A stretch of DNA of 64,000 bases from Sphingomonas sp. LY54 (GCF_035594035.1 NZ_CP141588.1:62001-126000), one strand, 5' to 3'; shown: positions 19,424 through 30,307, counted from the stretch's first letter. Translations and numbers: made by a program. Notes: generated by a model not told the origin, from the letters alone.

Positions 19424-19564
19424 TTATCCGATGGTTTCGGAGATGATCCGGCGCAGTTCGTCGCCGGACAGGATCGGGGAGCGGCCCTGGTGCGGCCGCG
19501 CCTGGGCGCCGCCGAATGCGAGGCCGAGCTTGGGCCGTGCGGCCCTCTCAATGTAAGTCGTCAT
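19424..19564 (-). CDS. 46-residue small protein
   Basis: ATG at 19562-19564 after an AAGGAAACT ribosome-binding site; stop TAA at 19424-19426, just before the terminator. Sequence begins MTTYIERAARPKLGLAFGG and ends LSGDELRRIISETIG. Good start signals, a matched terminator and genome-like codon use support a real gene. It probably shares a transcript with infA upstream. Function unknown. Confidence 0.6.
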   Translation of the reverse strand: MTTYIERAARPKLGLAFGGAQARPHQGRSPILSGDELRRIISETIG

Positions 19565-19613
19565 AGTTTCCTTGGGGCGGCCGACGCCGCCCTTATCCTT
19601 AGTTTCAGTCGTG

Positions 19614-19874
19614 CTAGCGCCGGAAGGCGCGCCGTTGGCCCGGAGCCGGGCCGGCGCCGCGTTCGCGATAGACGATGCGGCCCTTCGACAAATCGTAGGG
19701 CGTCATCTCGACATGGACGCGGTCGCCGACCACGGAGCGGATGCGGAAACGCCGCATCTTGCCGGCCGTGTAGGCGATGATGCGATGCTCGTTGTCGAGC
19801 ATCACGCCGAAGCGTCCGTCGGGGTAAATCTCGTCGATCTCGCCCTCGATGGTGAGCAATTCTTCCTTCGCCAA
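19614..19874 (-). CDS. infA: Translation initiation factor IF-1
   Basis: 86 residues, one OB-fold: [20 protein letters not shown]...[36 protein letters not shown]-1 occupies the ribosomal A site during initiation. The start is a TTG at 19872-19874, three bases after the csp stop, so the two genes are probably translationally coupled. The C-terminal tail is Arg/Gly-rich and longer than in E. coli. Confidence 0.95.
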   Translation of the reverse strand: MAKEELLTIEGEIDEIYPDGRFGVMLDNEHRIIAYTAGKMRRFRIRSVVGDRVHVEMTPYDLSKGRIVYRERGAGPAPGQRRAFRR

Positions 19875-19877
19875 GGC

Positions 19878-20084
19878 TCAGGCCGCCTGGAGGCTGACGG
19901 CGGTCTTGCGACCATTCGCATCGGCGTCCAGCTCGTAACTGACCCTTTGGTCCTTGTTCAGGCCGGGAAGCCCTGCGGCTTCGACGGCGGTGACATGGAC
20001 GAAGGCGTCGGGGCCGCCGGCATCATCGGAGATGAAGCCGTAGCCCCGGTCGTAATTGAAGAATTTGACGGTGCCGATGGCCAT
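19878..20084 (-). CDS. Cold-shock-domain protein
   Basis: 68 residues from ATG 20082-20084. RNP1-type motif YGFISDD and RNP2-type motif AFVHVTAV identify the nucleic-acid-binding cold-shock fold. The start KFFNYDRGYGFI differs from the usual KWFNxxKGFGFI. Probably an RNA chaperone; transcribed with infA. A 5' leader of unknown length lies upstream. Confidence 0.92.
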   Translation of the reverse strand: MAIGTVKFFNYDRGYGFISDDAGGPDAFVHVTAVEAAGLPGLNKDQRVSYELDADANGRKTAVSLQAA

Positions 20085-20291
20085 AGCCCAGCCCCTTTCG
20101 CGAATGAATGTCCACGCGCAACTCGCGCAGCGGAGCCAGCAGCGTGAAAGGGAAGGTGTGCTCCTTCGGGAGCCGACAAATTCCGTCGCAGGCGACGTTA
20201 GCACGGCTGATATAGGGCCGCATCGTTAATAAAACAATCGCCACGGCGGAAATAGGCGGGCCGCCGCAGGTCGCAGTCCCGATCGGTCCCC

Positions 20292-20322
20292 AAAAAAAGA
20301 GGCCAGCCCCGAGGGGCCGGCC
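20292..20322 (-). terminator. Rho-independent terminator
   Basis: GGCC-GCCCC stem (20301-20322) with a GAG loop; on the - strand it is followed by seven T (20292-20298). No gene ends immediately upstream, so it may end a short RNA starting around 20330-20430. Confidence 0.7.
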
Positions 20323-20497
20323 TTAGAAGTTTTGGAGAGGATGCCTGAAAGGCCCGATCTTTGTGCGCTGCAGCAAGTGCCTTCGCAAATGCAAACAAAG
20401 ATATTGCGGATGCGTAATATGCAATGGGAGGGCGGATGCGAAAGCGGCGGACTCGCGGTTGCATTTTTGTGCAGAAACCGCGCCGCGCAGGCGCCTC

Positions 20498-20640
20498 AAA
20501 AGACAAGTGCCCGGACCTTTCGATCCGGGCACCCGTATGGCGGTTTCCCGCCTACCCCCTTGAGATTGCTTGGGCCCGCACGCTTCACTCACCTCGCAGA
20601 GCAAGCGGGGCCTAAGCTTCCCCGAACCCAGGCCTAGGCC
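20498..20640 (-). ncRNA. Candidate small structured RNA, unidentified
   Basis: On the - strand: an imperfect long stem (20605-20617 with 20568-20579), then a GGCGG-GAAA-CCGCC tetraloop hairpin (20539-20552), then a perfect 9-bp terminator hairpin (20507-20532) followed by TTGTCTTTT. Three successive helices ending in a terminator without a reading frame fit a small RNA. It does not show the SRP, RNase P or tmRNA core motifs. The 5' end is a guess. Confidence 0.35.
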
Positions 20641-20861
20641 GATCGTTCGTGGGCTGGACGCTAGGGAAGAGCCGGTCGCTTGTCATCGGGTATTTACGGT
20701 AGGCGGGGCTATTTGGCGGCGCCTGTGTCGGCCGTGCAACAGCGGGCGATCTGCACACAGAAGGCAAGGCCGGCGCGCGCCCATAGGCCGGTTGCCTTGG
20801 CCCCGGCGCGCCCCTAGAGGCGGAGGGCACATTCATTCCATTGCCGGATCAGCCTCGCCCT

Positions 20862-22169
20862 ATGCGCCTTTCCCGCTATTTCCTGCCCGTCACGAAGGAA
20901 ACGCCGTCCGACGCCCAGATCGTCAGCCACAAGCTGATGCTGCGCGCCGGCCTGATCCGCCAGACCGCGGCCGGAATCTACGCCTGGCTGCCGCTCGGGC
21001 TGCGCGTGCTCGACAAGATCGCCGACATCGTCCGCGAGGAGCAGGACCGGGCCGGTGCTATCGAATTGCTGATGCCGACCATCCAGTCGGCCGATCTGTG
21101 GCGCCAGTCCGGCCGCTACGACGCCTACGGCCCGGAGATGCTGCGCATCAAGGATCGCCACGACCGCGAGATGCTGTTCGGTCCGACCAATGAAGAGATG
21201 ATCACTCTGCTCTTCAAGGACAGCGCCAAGAGCTATCGCGACCTGCCGCGCACGCTCTACCACATCCAGTGGAAGTTCCGCGACGAGACCCGCCCCCGCT
21301 TCGGCGTGATGCGCGGCCGCGAGTTCCTGATGAAGGACGCCTATAGCTTCGATCTCGACGAAGCCGGCGCGCGGGCGAGCTATGACGCGATGTTCGTCGC
21401 CTATCTGCGTACCTTCGCCCGGCTCGGCCTGCAGGCCGTGCCCGTCCGCGCGCCCACCGGTCCGATCGGCGGCGAACTCAGCCACGAATTCCACATCCTC
21501 GCGGATACCGGCGAGAGCGCGCTCTTCTACGACGCCGCGATCGAGCACGTTTCGCGCGAGGAGCTGCTTGCGGCCGACACCTCGACGATCGCTAAGCTCA
21601 CCAGCCTCTACGCGATGGAAGAGGAAGAGCATGCCAAGGTCGCCGACTGCCCGGTCCCGGCCGATCGCCTGCGCACCCGCCGCGGCATCGAGGTCGGCCA
21701 CATCTTCTCGTTCGGCACCAAGTACAGCGCGTCGATGGGCCTCTCGGTCCAAACCAAGGACGGCGGCCAGGTCCATCCGCAAATGGGCAGCTACGGCATC
21801 GGCGTCTCCCGCCTGATTGGCGCGATCATCGAGGCGAGCCACGACGACAACGGCATCATCTGGCCGGAAAGCGTCGCTCCGTTCCGCGTGGGGCTGGTCA
21901 ACATGCGCGCCGACGACGACGCCTGCACCGAGGCCGCGGACCGGATCTACGGGCAGCTGCGCGAAGCCGGCGTCGAGACGCTCTATGACGACCGCGACGA
22001 ACGCGGCGGCGCCAAATTTGCGACGATGGACGTGATCGGCCTGCCCTGGCAGCTGATCGTCGGCCCGAAGGGGCTCGAGAAGGGCGTCGTCGAACTGAAG
22101 AGCCGCGCCACCGGCGAGCGCGAGGAACTCTCGCTCGAGAGCGCGCTGGCGAGGCTCTCCGCCGCATGA
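20862..22169 (+). CDS. proS: Prolyl-tRNA synthetase (short alphaproteobacterial form)
   Basis: 435 residues from ATG 20862 ([13 protein letters not shown]); a TTG seven codons upstream is possible. Class II synthetase core: motif 2 region [25 protein letters not shown] and motif 3 SYGIGVSRL, then an anticodon-binding domain ([14 protein letters not shown]...). The YbaK-type editing insertion of the long bacterial form is absent, as is usual in alphaproteobacteria. Its stop overlaps the lolC start (ATGA), so proS-lolC-lolD form an operon. Confidence 0.96.
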   Translation: MRLSRYFLPVTKETPSDAQIVSHKLMLRAGLIRQTAAGIYAWLPLGLRVLDKIADIVREEQDRAGAIELLMPTIQSADLWRQSGRYDAYGPEMLRIKDRHDREMLFGPTNEEMITLLFKDSAKSYRDLPRTLYHIQWKFRDETRPRFGVMRGREFLMKDAYSFDLDEAGARASYDAMFVAYLRTFARLGLQAVPVRAPTGPIGGELSHEFHILADTGESALFYDAAIEHVSREELLAADTSTIAKLTSLYAMEEEEHAKVADCPVPADRLRTRRGIEVGHIFSFGTKYSASMGLSVQTKDGGQVHPQMGSYGIGVSRLIGAIIEASHDDNGIIWPESVAPFRVGLVNMRADDDACTEAADRIYGQLREAGVETLYDDRDERGGAKFATMDVIGLPWQLIVGPKGLEKGVVELKSRATGEREELSLESALARLSAA

Positions 22170-23416
22170 TCCTCAACCGCTACGAGCGCATGATCGCCCG
22201 GCGCTATCTGCTGCCGGGCAAGGGCGAGGGCTTCATCTTCCTGGTCGCCTCGATCAGCCTCGTCGCGGTCATGCTCGGCGTCGCTGCGCTGATCATCGTG
22301 ATGAGCGTGATGAACGGCTTCCGCGCCGAATTGTTCGACAAGGTCGTCGGCCTCAACGGCCACGCCGTCGTCCAGGGCTATGGCGGCCGGCTCCCCGACT
22401 GGCGCGAGATCGTCGAGGAGGCCAAGCGCACGCCGGGCGTAACCCAGGCCGTGCCGCTGATCGAGCAGCCCTTGATGGCGAGCTATGAGGGCCGCGTCGA
22501 AGGCGTCCTCGTCCGCGGCATGCAGCACAAGGACATCGTCGAAAATCCCGTGCTCCAGGGCAAGGTCCTGTCGGGCTCGCTGGCGGCCCTTCGCCCGGGC
22601 TCCGACAATGTCGCGATCGGCGCCCGCTTGGCGGAGTCGCTCGGCGCCACCGTCGGCGGCCAGATCAGCCTGATCAGCCCGCAGGGCCGGACGACGCCGT
22701 TCGGCACGGTGCCGCGCATCGTCTCCTACAATGTCGCAGCGATCTTCGAGGTCGGGGTCTACGATTACGACAAGGTCTTCGTGATGATGCCGATCGAGGA
22801 CGCACAGACATTGCTGATGCTGGGCGACGCGGTCGGCATGGTCGAGGTCGAGACGGTCGATGCCGACAAGGTCGGCGAGATTCTCGCGCCGCTTGCGGCC
22901 AAGGTCGCCGGCCGCGCGGTGGTCGCCGACTGGCGCAGCATGAACTCGGCGATCTTCGAGGCGCTCTCGGTGGAGCGCGTCGCGATGTTCGTGATCCTGT
23001 CGCTGATCATCCTCGTCGCGGTGTTCAACATCCTGTCGTCGCTGATCATGCTTGTCCGCGCCAAGACGCGCGACATCGCCATCCTGCGCACGATGGGCGC
23101 CTCGCGCGGCAGCCTGCTGCGCATCTTCATGACGGTCGGCACGACGATCGGCGGGCTCGGCACGATCGCTGGCCTCCTGCTCGGCGCGGTCGCGCTCTAT
23201 TTCCGCCAGCCGGTGGTCAATTTCGTCCAGATCATCACCGGCCAGAATTTGTGGGATCCGTCGATCCGCTTCCTCACCGAACTGCCGTCCAAGACCGATC
23301 CGTTCGAAGTGCTGGCGGTGACGATCATGGCGCTGGGGTTCAGCTTCCTCGCCACGCTCTACCCGGCCTACAAGGCGGCGAGCACCGATCCCGTGCAGGT
23401 GCTCCGCTATGAGTGA
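22166..23416 (+). CDS. lolC: Lipoprotein-releasing ABC transporter permease LolC/E
   Basis: 416 residues. Membrane helix near residues 22-48, a large periplasmic domain to about 265, then three helices ([63 protein letters not shown]). This is the MacB-FtsX-like fold of LolC/LolE, which releases outer-membrane lipoproteins to LolA. A single LolC/E-type subunit is common in alphaproteobacteria. It overlaps proS by 4 and lolD by 8 bases. Confidence 0.93.
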   Translation: MILNRYERMIARRYLLPGKGEGFIFLVASISLVAVMLGVAALIIVMSVMNGFRAELFDKVVGLNGHAVVQGYGGRLPDWREIVEEAKRTPGVTQAVPLIEQPLMASYEGRVEGVLVRGMQHKDIVENPVLQGKVLSGSLAALRPGSDNVAIGARLAESLGATVGGQISLISPQGRTTPFGTVPRIVSYNVAAIFEVGVYDYDKVFVMMPIEDAQTLLMLGDAVGMVEVETVDADKVGEILAPLAAKVAGRAVVADWRSMNSAIFEALSVERVAMFVILSLIILVAVFNILSSLIMLVRAKTRDIAILRTMGASRGSLLRIFMTVGTTIGGLGTIAGLLLGAVALYFRQPVVNFVQIITGQNLWDPSIRFLTELPSKTDPFEVLAVTIMALGFSFLATLYPAYKAASTDPVQVLRYE

Positions 23417-24080
23417 CATTCTCCAGGTCCGCGACCTTCGCCGCGCCTTCCAGCAGGGCGGCGAGACCATCCACGTTTTGCGCGGCGTCGATCTCGACGT
23501 CGCCAATGGCGAGATCGTCGCCTTGCTCGGCCCGTCAGGCTCGGGCAAATCGACCATGCTGCAGGCGGTCGGGCTGCTCGAGGGCGGATTCGAAGGCTCG
23601 ATCCGCATCAACGGCGAGGAGGCCGCCCGGCTCGACAATGACGGCCGCACGCGCCTGCGCCGCGACGCATTGGGCTTCGTCTACCAGTTCCATCACCTGC
23701 TGCCCGATTTCAACGCGGCGGAGAACGTCATCCTGCCGCAGCTGATCCACGGCGCTGAGACCGACGCGGCCCGCGCCCGCGCCGATTCGCTGCTCGCCTC
23801 GCTCGGCCTCGGCCATCGCCTCAGCCACCGCCCCAGCCAGCTTTCAGGAGGCGAGCAGCAACGCGTCGCCGTCGCCCGCGCGCTCGCCAACCGTCCGGCT
23901 TTGGTGCTGGCCGACGAGCCCACCGGCAATCTCGACGAAGCGACCGCCGACGTGGTGCTCGCCGAATTCCTGCGGCTGGTGCGCGGCGAGGGCAGTGCGG
24001 CTCTGGTGGCAACGCATAACGAACGACTCGCCGCAAAAATGGACCGTGTCGTGCGTTTGCATGAAGGCGTGCTGGAGTAG
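23409..24080 (+). CDS. lolD: Lipoprotein-releasing ABC transporter ATPase LolD
   Basis: 223 residues. Walker [10 protein letters not shown], LolD-type [17 protein letters not shown], signature [15 protein letters not shown], Walker [14 protein letters not shown] and switch His in ATHNERLA are all intact. It powers LolC-dependent lipoprotein release at the inner membrane. Translationally coupled to lolC. Confidence 0.95.
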   Translation: MSDILQVRDLRRAFQQGGETIHVLRGVDLDVANGEIVALLGPSGSGKSTMLQAVGLLEGGFEGSIRINGEEAARLDNDGRTRLRRDALGFVYQFHHLLPDFNAAENVILPQLIHGAETDAARARADSLLASLGLGHRLSHRPSQLSGGEQQRVAVARALANRPALVLADEPTGNLDEATADVVLAEFLRLVRGEGSAALVATHNERLAAKMDRVVRLHEGVLE

Positions 24081-24120
24081 CCGCGTTCAGGCTGCGCACA
24101 GGCGCCGGGCGAGAAGAGCT

Positions 24121-25071
24121 ATGACCATGGCAACAAAGACTTTCCGGACCACGGCCGCGCTCGCGGCGTTTCTCTCGCTCGCGGCCTGCGGCTGGCTGGG
24201 CGCGGGCTCCGACGAGAACAAGACGGAGGCCGACCTGACGCCGGCCGAGCGCAAGGAGCGCATTCGCGACGCCTGTGCCACCGGCACGACCTATGCGCGC
24301 TTGAAGGACCAGTTGTTCGCCGAGGCCGCGAAGGTCCGCAAGGACAGCACCCGCAACCTCGAGACGCTGGCGGCGAACTCGGTCATCCGGATGGAAGAGC
24401 CTTTGCTCAAGAGCCGCGACGAGACGCTCAACGTCACCGTCTGCACCGGCCGCCTCATCCTCGAACTCCCGCCCGGCGCCGAAAATGCCTTCGACGGCGA
24501 GCGCAGGCTCGTCGCCGAGATCGAATATGCCGCCCAGGCCGCCGCCGACGGCAGCGGGCTCGTCTACCAGATGACCGGCGCCGAGCCGATCATCTACCGG
24601 CTCGCCACGTTCGACATGGGGCGCACGCGCCTCGCGCCCGCCGCGCCGCCGGCCGGGGATGGGATCGTGAACCAGTCCGGGGACCCGTTCCCCCCGGCCC
24701 CGGTCGGCCCGCCGCCGCCGCCGCAGCCGCGCCCGGCCCCCGAGCCGGTCACCCGCCCGCAGCCTGCGCCAGTCGAGGATCCGCTGCCCCCGCGCAGCGC
24801 CGCCCGCCCTAGCTTCAACTGCGCCTCGGCCCGCACCCGCAGCGAGCGCATGGTCTGCTCGAGCGAAGCACTCGCGGCGCGCGACCGGTCGATGGCCTCG
24901 GTCTACAATCGGGCGATGGAGGATGCCGATCCGGAGACAAGGACGATCCTGCGGCGCACGCGCGACCGTTTCCTGGCCTATCGCGAGCGTTGCGGCAGCG
25001 AGGCCTGCATCGCCGACGCCTATCAGGGGCGGACTGAGGAAATCAGGGACATCATGGCCGACAGCCGGTGA
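24121..25071 (+). CDS. Lipoprotein with C-terminal LprI/DUF1311-like domain
   Basis: 316 residues from ATG 24121 (24127 possible). Lipoprotein signal with lipobox LAACG. The middle part is soluble, a Pro-rich linker follows (PPPPPQPRPAPEP region), and the last 90 residues contain four Cys in the LprI/DUF1311 pattern (FNCASARTRSERMVCSS...RCGSEACIADAYQ). The family includes lysozyme-inhibitor-like proteins; the role here is unproven. It follows lolD by 40 bases, fitting a lipoprotein-trafficking operon. Confidence 0.8.
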   Translation: MTMATKTFRTTAALAAFLSLAACGWLGAGSDENKTEADLTPAERKERIRDACATGTTYARLKDQLFAEAAKVRKDSTRNLETLAANSVIRMEEPLLKSRDETLNVTVCTGRLILELPPGAENAFDGERRLVAEIEYAAQAAADGSGLVYQMTGAEPIIYRLATFDMGRTRLAPAAPPAGDGIVNQSGDPFPPAPVGPPPPPQPRPAPEPVTRPQPAPVEDPLPPRSAARPSFNCASARTRSERMVCSSEALAARDRSMASVYNRAMEDADPETRTILRRTRDRFLAYRERCGSEACIADAYQGRTEEIRDIMADSR

Positions 25072-25151
25072 GCCCGCGCGCAGCCTGAATAACTGTGGAC
25101 AACTGGCCGGCTTTCCTTTGCTTGGGCGCAATTAGTCCCCATAACGGCGGG

Positions 25152-28100
25152 ATGGCGTCCCCCTATGTCCCGCTCCGCATCTTCTCCTGCTACACGATGC
25201 TGGACGGCGCGATCGAGCCCAAGGCGATCGCCAAGCAGGCCAGAAAGCTGGAGTTTCCGGCGGCGGCGCTGACCGACCGCAACGGCCTCTACGCCGCCAT
25301 GGCCTTCACCGACGCCTGCAAGGGCGAAGGCGTGCAGCCGGTGATCGGGACGATGCTGGGCGTCGCCCGGCCGGGCACTCCGGACAACAAGCCGCCGATC
25401 CTCGACTGGCTCGCCCTCTACGCCCAGGACGAGACCGGCTACGACAATCTTTGTGCGCTTGTGTCCGCGGCGCATCTCGATCGACCCGTGGAGCAGGACG
25501 CGCACGTTGCTTTCTCGGCGCTGGAAGGCCGCACCCAGGGTCTGATCGCGCTCACCGCGGGCGGGGAGGGGGCGCTCGCCCGCTTGCTCGCCGAGGAACA
25601 GGCCGACGCCGCCTCGGTCTACCTCGACAAGCTGGAACGCCTGTTTCCGGGCCGGCTCTATATCGAATTGTGCCGTCGCGGCATGGAGACCGAGCAGAAG
25701 GCCGAGGAAGCGCTGATCGACCTCGCTTATGCGCGCGACCTGCCGCTGGTGGCGACCAACCCGGCCTGCTTCACCGACGCCGACTTCCACAAGGCGCACG
25801 ACGCGATGCTGTGCATCGCCCAGTCGAGCCAGGTCGATCGCGACGACCGCGTCAAGTCGTCGCCCGAGGCGTGGATCAAGCCCGCGGCCGAGATGCGCCG
25901 CCTGTTCGAGGATGTGCCCGAGGCGATCGACAATACGTCGGTGGTCGCCCGGCGCTGCGGCATCGGCGCGCCCAAGCGCAAGCCGATCCTGCCCAGCCTC
26001 GCCGGCGACCTCGAGGGTGAGGCCGACCAGCTCCGCCGCGACGCCCATGCCGGCATGGAGGCGCGCCTCGCCGGCTACAACGATCTCTCCGACGAGATGC
26101 GCAAGGTCTATTTCGACCGCCTCGACTTCGAGATCGACGTCATCGTCCGCATGGGCTTCCCGGGCTACTTCCTGATCGTCGCCGACTTCATCAAATGGGC
26201 CAAGGACCACGACATCCCTGTCGGTCCCGGCCGCGGATCGGGTGCCGGTTCGGCCGTCGCCTGGGCTTTGACGATCACCGATCTCGATCCGATCAGGCTC
26301 AACCTGCTGTTCGAGCGCTTCCTCAACCCGGAACGCGTGTCGATGCCCGACTTCGACATCGACTTCTGCGAAACGCGGCGCGGCGAGGTCATTCGCTACG
26401 TCCAGCAGAAATATGGCGCGACCCAGGTCGCGCAGATCATCACCTTCGGTAAATTGAAGGCTCGCGCCGTGCTGAAGGATACGGGCCGCGTGCTGCAGAT
26501 GAGCTACGGCCATGTCGACCGGCTGGCGAAGCTCATCCCCAACCACCCGACCGATCCCTGGACGCTCGACCGCGCCTTGAACGGCGTCTCCGAGCTTGCC
26601 GCCGAATATAAGGACGACATCCAGGTCCGGCGCCTGTTCGATCTGGCGATGAAGCTGGAAGGCCTCCCGCGCCACAGCTCGACCCACGCCGCCGGCGTCG
26701 TCATCGGCGACCGCCGCCTCGACAAGCTCGTCCCGCTCTACCGCGATCCGCGCTCCGACATGCCGGTCACCCAGTTCGACATGAAATATGTCGAAGGCGC
26801 GGGCCTGGTGAAATTCGACTTCCTGGGTTTGAAGACGCTGTCGGTGCTGCAGAAGGGCGTGCAGATGCTCGCCAAGCGCGGCATCGAGGTCGATCTGACG
26901 GCGCTCGCCTGGGACGACCCCAAGGTCTACGAACTGCTCCAGCGCGGCGAGACGGTCGGCGTGTTCCAGCTCGAATCCGAAGGCATGCGGCGGACGCTGG
27001 CGGCAGTGAAGCCGACCGGCTTCGAGGACATCATCGCGCTCGTCTCGCTCTACCGTCCGGGGCCGATGGACAACATTCCGATGTTCGGGGCGCGCAAGAA
27101 CGGCCGCGAGCCGATCGAATATCCGCATCCGATGCTCGAGGCGGTGCTGAAGGAAACCTACGGCATCTTCGTCTACCAGGAGCAAGTGATGCAGGCTGCG
27201 CAGGTGCTCGCCGGCTACAGCCTTGGTGAGGCCGATCTTCTCCGCCGCGCGATGGGCAAGAAGATCCAGGCCGAGATGGACGCGCAGCGCGAACGCTTCG
27301 TCTCCGGCTGCGCGGCGCACGCCATCTCGAAGGAGAAGGCGAACGAGCTGTTCGACTTGATCGACAAGTTCGCGGGCTACGGCTTCAACAAGAGCCACGC
27401 CGCCGCTTACGCCCTGGTCGCCTACCAGACGGCCTGGATGAAGGCGCATTATCCGGTCGAATTCTACGCCGCCTCGATGTGCTACGACATGCACCAGACC
27501 GACAAGCTCGCCATCTTCATCGAGGATATGCGGCGCATGGACGTCGGCTGCCTGCCGCCCTGCATCAATGCCAGCGAGGCCGAATTCTCGGTCGAGGACG
27601 TCGAGGGCGGCCGCGCCGTCCGCTACGCGCTCGGCGCGCTGAAGGGCGTCGGCGAGAAGGCGATGGAGCAACTGGTCGAGGAGCGCCGCACCAACGGCCC
27701 GTTCAAGTCGCTCGACGATTTCGCCGACCGCGTCGATCCGCGCCTGCTCAACCGCCGCCAGATCGAGAGCATGGCCGCCGGCGGCGCGTTCGATGCCGTC
27801 TGGCCGAGCCGCGCCTCGGTGGTTGCCGCTGCCGAGACCATTCTCGCCCATGCCGCCAGCGCCGCCGAGGCACGCACCAGCGGGCAGGGCGGCCTGTTCG
27901 GGGGCGAGGTCGAGGTCGCGCCGATCCGCATCCCCGACATGCCGGCCTGGACGATGATCGAGGCGATGGCCCAGGAGAAAGAGAGCTTCGGCTTCTATTT
28001 CTCGGCCCACCCGATCGATCGCTTCAAGCATCTCGCCAGCGCCAACGGCGCCCGCACCTTCGGCGAGCTCGCCGCGATGCCCGCGCCTTCGGACGGCGGC

Positions 28101-28625
28101 CGCTCCAACGCCGTCATGGCCGGCCTGGTCGAGGAAGCGCGCTACCGCACCTCCGCCCGCGGCCGCCGCTATCTGATGGCGACCTTGTCGGACGCGTCCG
28201 GCCAGTTCATCGCCACCTGCTTCGAGGATTCGGTCGCGGCCCAACTCGAGGATGCGGCCAAAGCCGGTGACTGCCTGTTGCTCAACGTCGAGCTCGACCG
28301 CCGGCCGGGCGAGGAGGCGCCGCGCGTCACCGTCAAGAGCGTGCGCTCGTTCGATACGCTGTCGAAGACCGTTCGCCTGCAGATGGAAGTGCAGGCCGCA
28401 GGGCCCGAGGCGCTGCAGCGGCTCGCCAACGCATTGGCCGCAGAGAAAGGCGGCAACGGCATCTTGTGCCTGCGCGCGCCCCACGGGCAGGGCGAGGCCG
28501 ACCTCGTGCTCGGCCGCGACTACCGGCTCGACGCGGAGCTGGCCGCCCGGGTCGAACGGATCGAGGGCATCGTCTCGGTGCGCCTGTCCGCCGCCGAATC
28601 CGCGAGGCTTGCCCTCGTCTCCTAG
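25152..28625 (+). CDS. dnaE: DNA polymerase III alpha subunit
   Basis: 1157 residues from ATG 25152 (MASPYVPLRIFSCYTMLDGA). N-terminal PHP domain, then the C-family polymerase core with catalytic acidic residues in PDFDIDFCE, KFDFLGLKTLSV, tau- and clamp-binding regions, a helix-hairpin-helix region (FAGYGFNKSHAAAYALVAYQT) and a C-terminal OB fold. Replicative chromosome polymerase. The length is standard for DnaE1; it is not the mutagenesis-linked DnaE2. Confidence 0.97.
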   Translation: MASPYVPLRIFSCYTMLDGAIEPKAIAKQARKLEFPAAALTDRNGLYAAMAFTDACKGEGVQPVIGTMLGVARPGTPDNKPPILDWLALYAQDETGYDNLCALVSAAHLDRPVEQDAHVAFSALEGRTQGLIALTAGGEGALARLLAEEQADAASVYLDKLERLFPGRLYIELCRRGMETEQKAEEALIDLAYARDLPLVATNPACFTDADFHKAHDAMLCIAQSSQVDRDDRVKSSPEAWIKPAAEMRRLFEDVPEAIDNTSVVARRCGIGAPKRKPILPSLAGDLEGEADQLRRDAHAGMEARLAGYNDLSDEMRKVYFDRLDFEIDVIVRMGFPGYFLIVADFIKWAKDHDIPVGPGRGSGAGSAVAWALTITDLDPIRLNLLFERFLNPERVSMPDFDIDFCETRRGEVIRYVQQKYGATQVAQIITFGKLKARAVLKDTGRVLQMSYGHVDRLAKLIPNHPTDPWTLDRALNGVSELAAEYKDDIQVRRLFDLAMKLEGLPRHSSTHAAGVVIGDRRLDKLVPLYRDPRSDMPVTQFDMKYVEGAGLVKFDFLGLKTLSVLQKGVQMLAKRGIEVDLTALAWDDPKVYELLQRGETVGVFQLESEGMRRTLAAVKPTGFEDIIALVSLYRPGPMDNIPMFGARKNGREPIEYPHPMLEAVLKETYGIFVYQEQVMQAAQVLAGYSLGEADLLRRAMGKKIQAEMDAQRERFVSGCAAHAISKEKANELFDLIDKFAGYGFNKSHAAAYALVAYQTAWMKAHYPVEFYAASMCYDMHQTDKLAIFIEDMRRMDVGCLPPCINASEAEFSVEDVEGGRAVRYALGALKGVGEKAMEQLVEERRTNGPFKSLDDFADRVDPRLLNRRQIESMAAGGAFDAVWPSRASVVAAAETILAHAASAAEARTSGQGGLFGGEVEVAPIRIPDMPAWTMIEAMAQEKESFGFYFSAHPIDRFKHLASANGARTFGELAAMPAPSDGGRSNAVMAGLVEEARYRTSARGRRYLMATLSDASGQFIATCFEDSVAAQLEDAAKAGDCLLLNVELDRRPGEEAPRVTVKSVRSFDTLSKTVRLQMEVQAAGPEALQRLANALAAEKGGNGILCLRAPHGQGEADLVLGRDYRLDAELAARVERIEGIVSVRLSAAESARLALVS

Positions 28626-28660
28626 TGGGATAAGCTGCCTCTCTACAGAGGAGAGGGTGC

Positions 28661-30256
28661 ATGCTCGGTGGAATGCAGGATTGGCCGCTCCGGATCATGC
28701 GGCTCTTGGATCATGCCGAGCGCGAGCATGGCACGCGCGAGATCGTTTCGCGCTACGCCTCGGGCGAGACCGTCCGCTCCGACTGGGCGGGCATAGCCCG
28801 CGACGCCCGCCGCCTCGCCAACGCGCTCGAGCGGCTCGGGCTGAAGCGCGGCGACCGCATCGCCACGCTCGCCATGAACCATGGCCGCCACCTTGCCGCC
28901 TGGTACGGGGCGATCGGCATGGGCGGCGTCCTTCACACCATCAACCCGCGCCTGTTCGACGACCAGCTCGTCTACATCGCCAACCATGCCGAGGACCGGA
29001 TCCTCTTCTACGACGCCGCCTTCGCCGCGACCGTCGAGCGGCTGAAGCCCCAGTTCCGCGCGATCGAACATTATGTCTGCTTCGACCCGGCCGAGGGCGA
29101 CGGCTTCGAAAATCTGATCGCCGCCGAGAGCGACCGCTACCAATGGGTCGAGGGCGACGAGCGCGAACCGGCGATGCTCTGCTACACCAGCGGCACCACC
29201 GGCAACCCGAAGGGCGTGCTCTACGAGCATCGCTCGACCGTGCTCCACGCGCTCGTCGAAGTAATGCCGGACGTGTTCAACCTGTCGAACCGCGCGGTCG
29301 CGCTGCCGATCGTCCCGATGTTCCACGCCGCCGCCTGGGGGCTCCCGTTCGCCGCGCCGATCGCGGGCGCAAAGCTCGTATTCTCAGCCGATTACACGCC
29401 GCAGGTGATGTGCGATCTCATGAATGCGGAGGGCGTGACCCACACCGCCGGCGTGCCGACCGTCTGGCTTGCGCTTATCAACCACGTCGAATTGACCGGC
29501 GCGGATCTTGGGCCCTTGCGGCTGGTGACGATCGGCGGGTCGGCGGCGCCGCGGGCGATGATCGAGTGGTTTCTGCGCCGCGGGATCGAGGTCGGCCACG
29601 CCTGGGGAATGACCGAAATGTCGCCGATCGGCACGTTCGGCGGGCGACCGGCGCATTGGGGCGACATGAGCGAAGGCGAGCAGCTCGACCTGCTCTGCCG
29701 GCAGGGCCGACCGCCTTTCGGCGTCGAGCTTCGGATCGTCGACGACGAAGGCGTGGTCCTGCCGCGCGACGGCAAGGCGTCGGGTCGGCTGCAGGCGCGC
29801 GGTCCCTGGATCGTCTCCTCCTATTTCAAGGGCGAAGAGCCGGCGATCGACGCCGACAACTGGTTCGACACCGGCGACGTCGCGATCCTCCACCCCGACG
29901 GCGTCATGCAGATCACCGACCGGTCCAAGGACGTGATCAAGTCGGGCGGGGAATGGATCAGCTCGATCGAGCTCGAAAATGCCGCGGTCGGCTGCCCGGG
30001 CGTCGCCGAGGCGGCTGCGGTCGGCGTCTACCACCCCAAATGGGACGAGCGCCCGCTGCTGCTGGTCGTACGCCGGGAAGGGGCGGACGTCACGCCCCAG
30101 GCGATCCTCGCCCACCTTGCCGATCATGTCGCCAAATGGTGGCTGCCCGACGAAATCCTCTTCGTCGATTCGCTGCCGCACACCGCGACCGGCAAGCTCC
30201 TCAAGACCGCCCTGCGCGAGCAATATAAGGACTACAAGCTGGCGACGGCGGCTTAA
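28661..30256 (+). CDS. Acyl-CoA ligase (medium/long-chain fatty acid type)
   Basis: 531 residues from ATG 28661 with an AGGAGAGGG site. ANL superfamily: P-loop [13 protein letters not shown], adenylate-binding [11 protein letters not shown], hinge and A8 loop [16 protein letters not shown], and catalytic Lys in TATGKLLK. It activates a carboxylate to its CoA thioester with ATP. Similar to fatty-acid and methylmercaptopropionate-type ligases; substrate not predictable here. Confidence 0.92.
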   Translation: MLGGMQDWPLRIMRLLDHAEREHGTREIVSRYASGETVRSDWAGIARDARRLANALERLGLKRGDRIATLAMNHGRHLAAWYGAIGMGGVLHTINPRLFDDQLVYIANHAEDRILFYDAAFAATVERLKPQFRAIEHYVCFDPAEGDGFENLIAAESDRYQWVEGDEREPAMLCYTSGTTGNPKGVLYEHRSTVLHALVEVMPDVFNLSNRAVALPIVPMFHAAAWGLPFAAPIAGAKLVFSADYTPQVMCDLMNAEGVTHTAGVPTVWLALINHVELTGADLGPLRLVTIGGSAAPRAMIEWFLRRGIEVGHAWGMTEMSPIGTFGGRPAHWGDMSEGEQLDLLCRQGRPPFGVELRIVDDEGVVLPRDGKASGRLQARGPWIVSSYFKGEEPAIDADNWFDTGDVAILHPDGVMQITDRSKDVIKSGGEWISSIELENAAVGCPGVAEAAAVGVYHPKWDERPLLLVVRREGADVTPQAILAHLADHVAKWWLPDEILFVDSLPHTATGKLLKTALREQYKDYKLATAA

Positions 30257-30307
30257 CAGTTGCGAGACTTGCTCCGTCTTAAGGTTGAAAGAGACGGGAG
30301 GAGGCGG

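Larger units (their letters stand above)
20085..20861. other. Long gene-free stretch with structured-RNA signals
   Basis: No convincing protein gene. It holds two Rho-independent terminators on the - strand (20292-20322 and 20498-20532) and a stretch of paired segments before the second, suggesting one or two small RNAs. The leader of csp and the promoter of proS must also lie here. Confidence 0.55.

Noticed and set aside
20383..20420. Possible tmRNA tag (ANANKDIADA stop)
   Set aside because: The tag does not end in the usual Ala-Ala, and no tRNA-like acceptor or pseudoknot context is visible.
25023..28484. Very long open frame antisense to dnaE
   Set aside because: High third-position GC keeps the antisense frame open; it shows no domain, has biased Arg/Asp/His composition, and dnaE on the other strand is certain.
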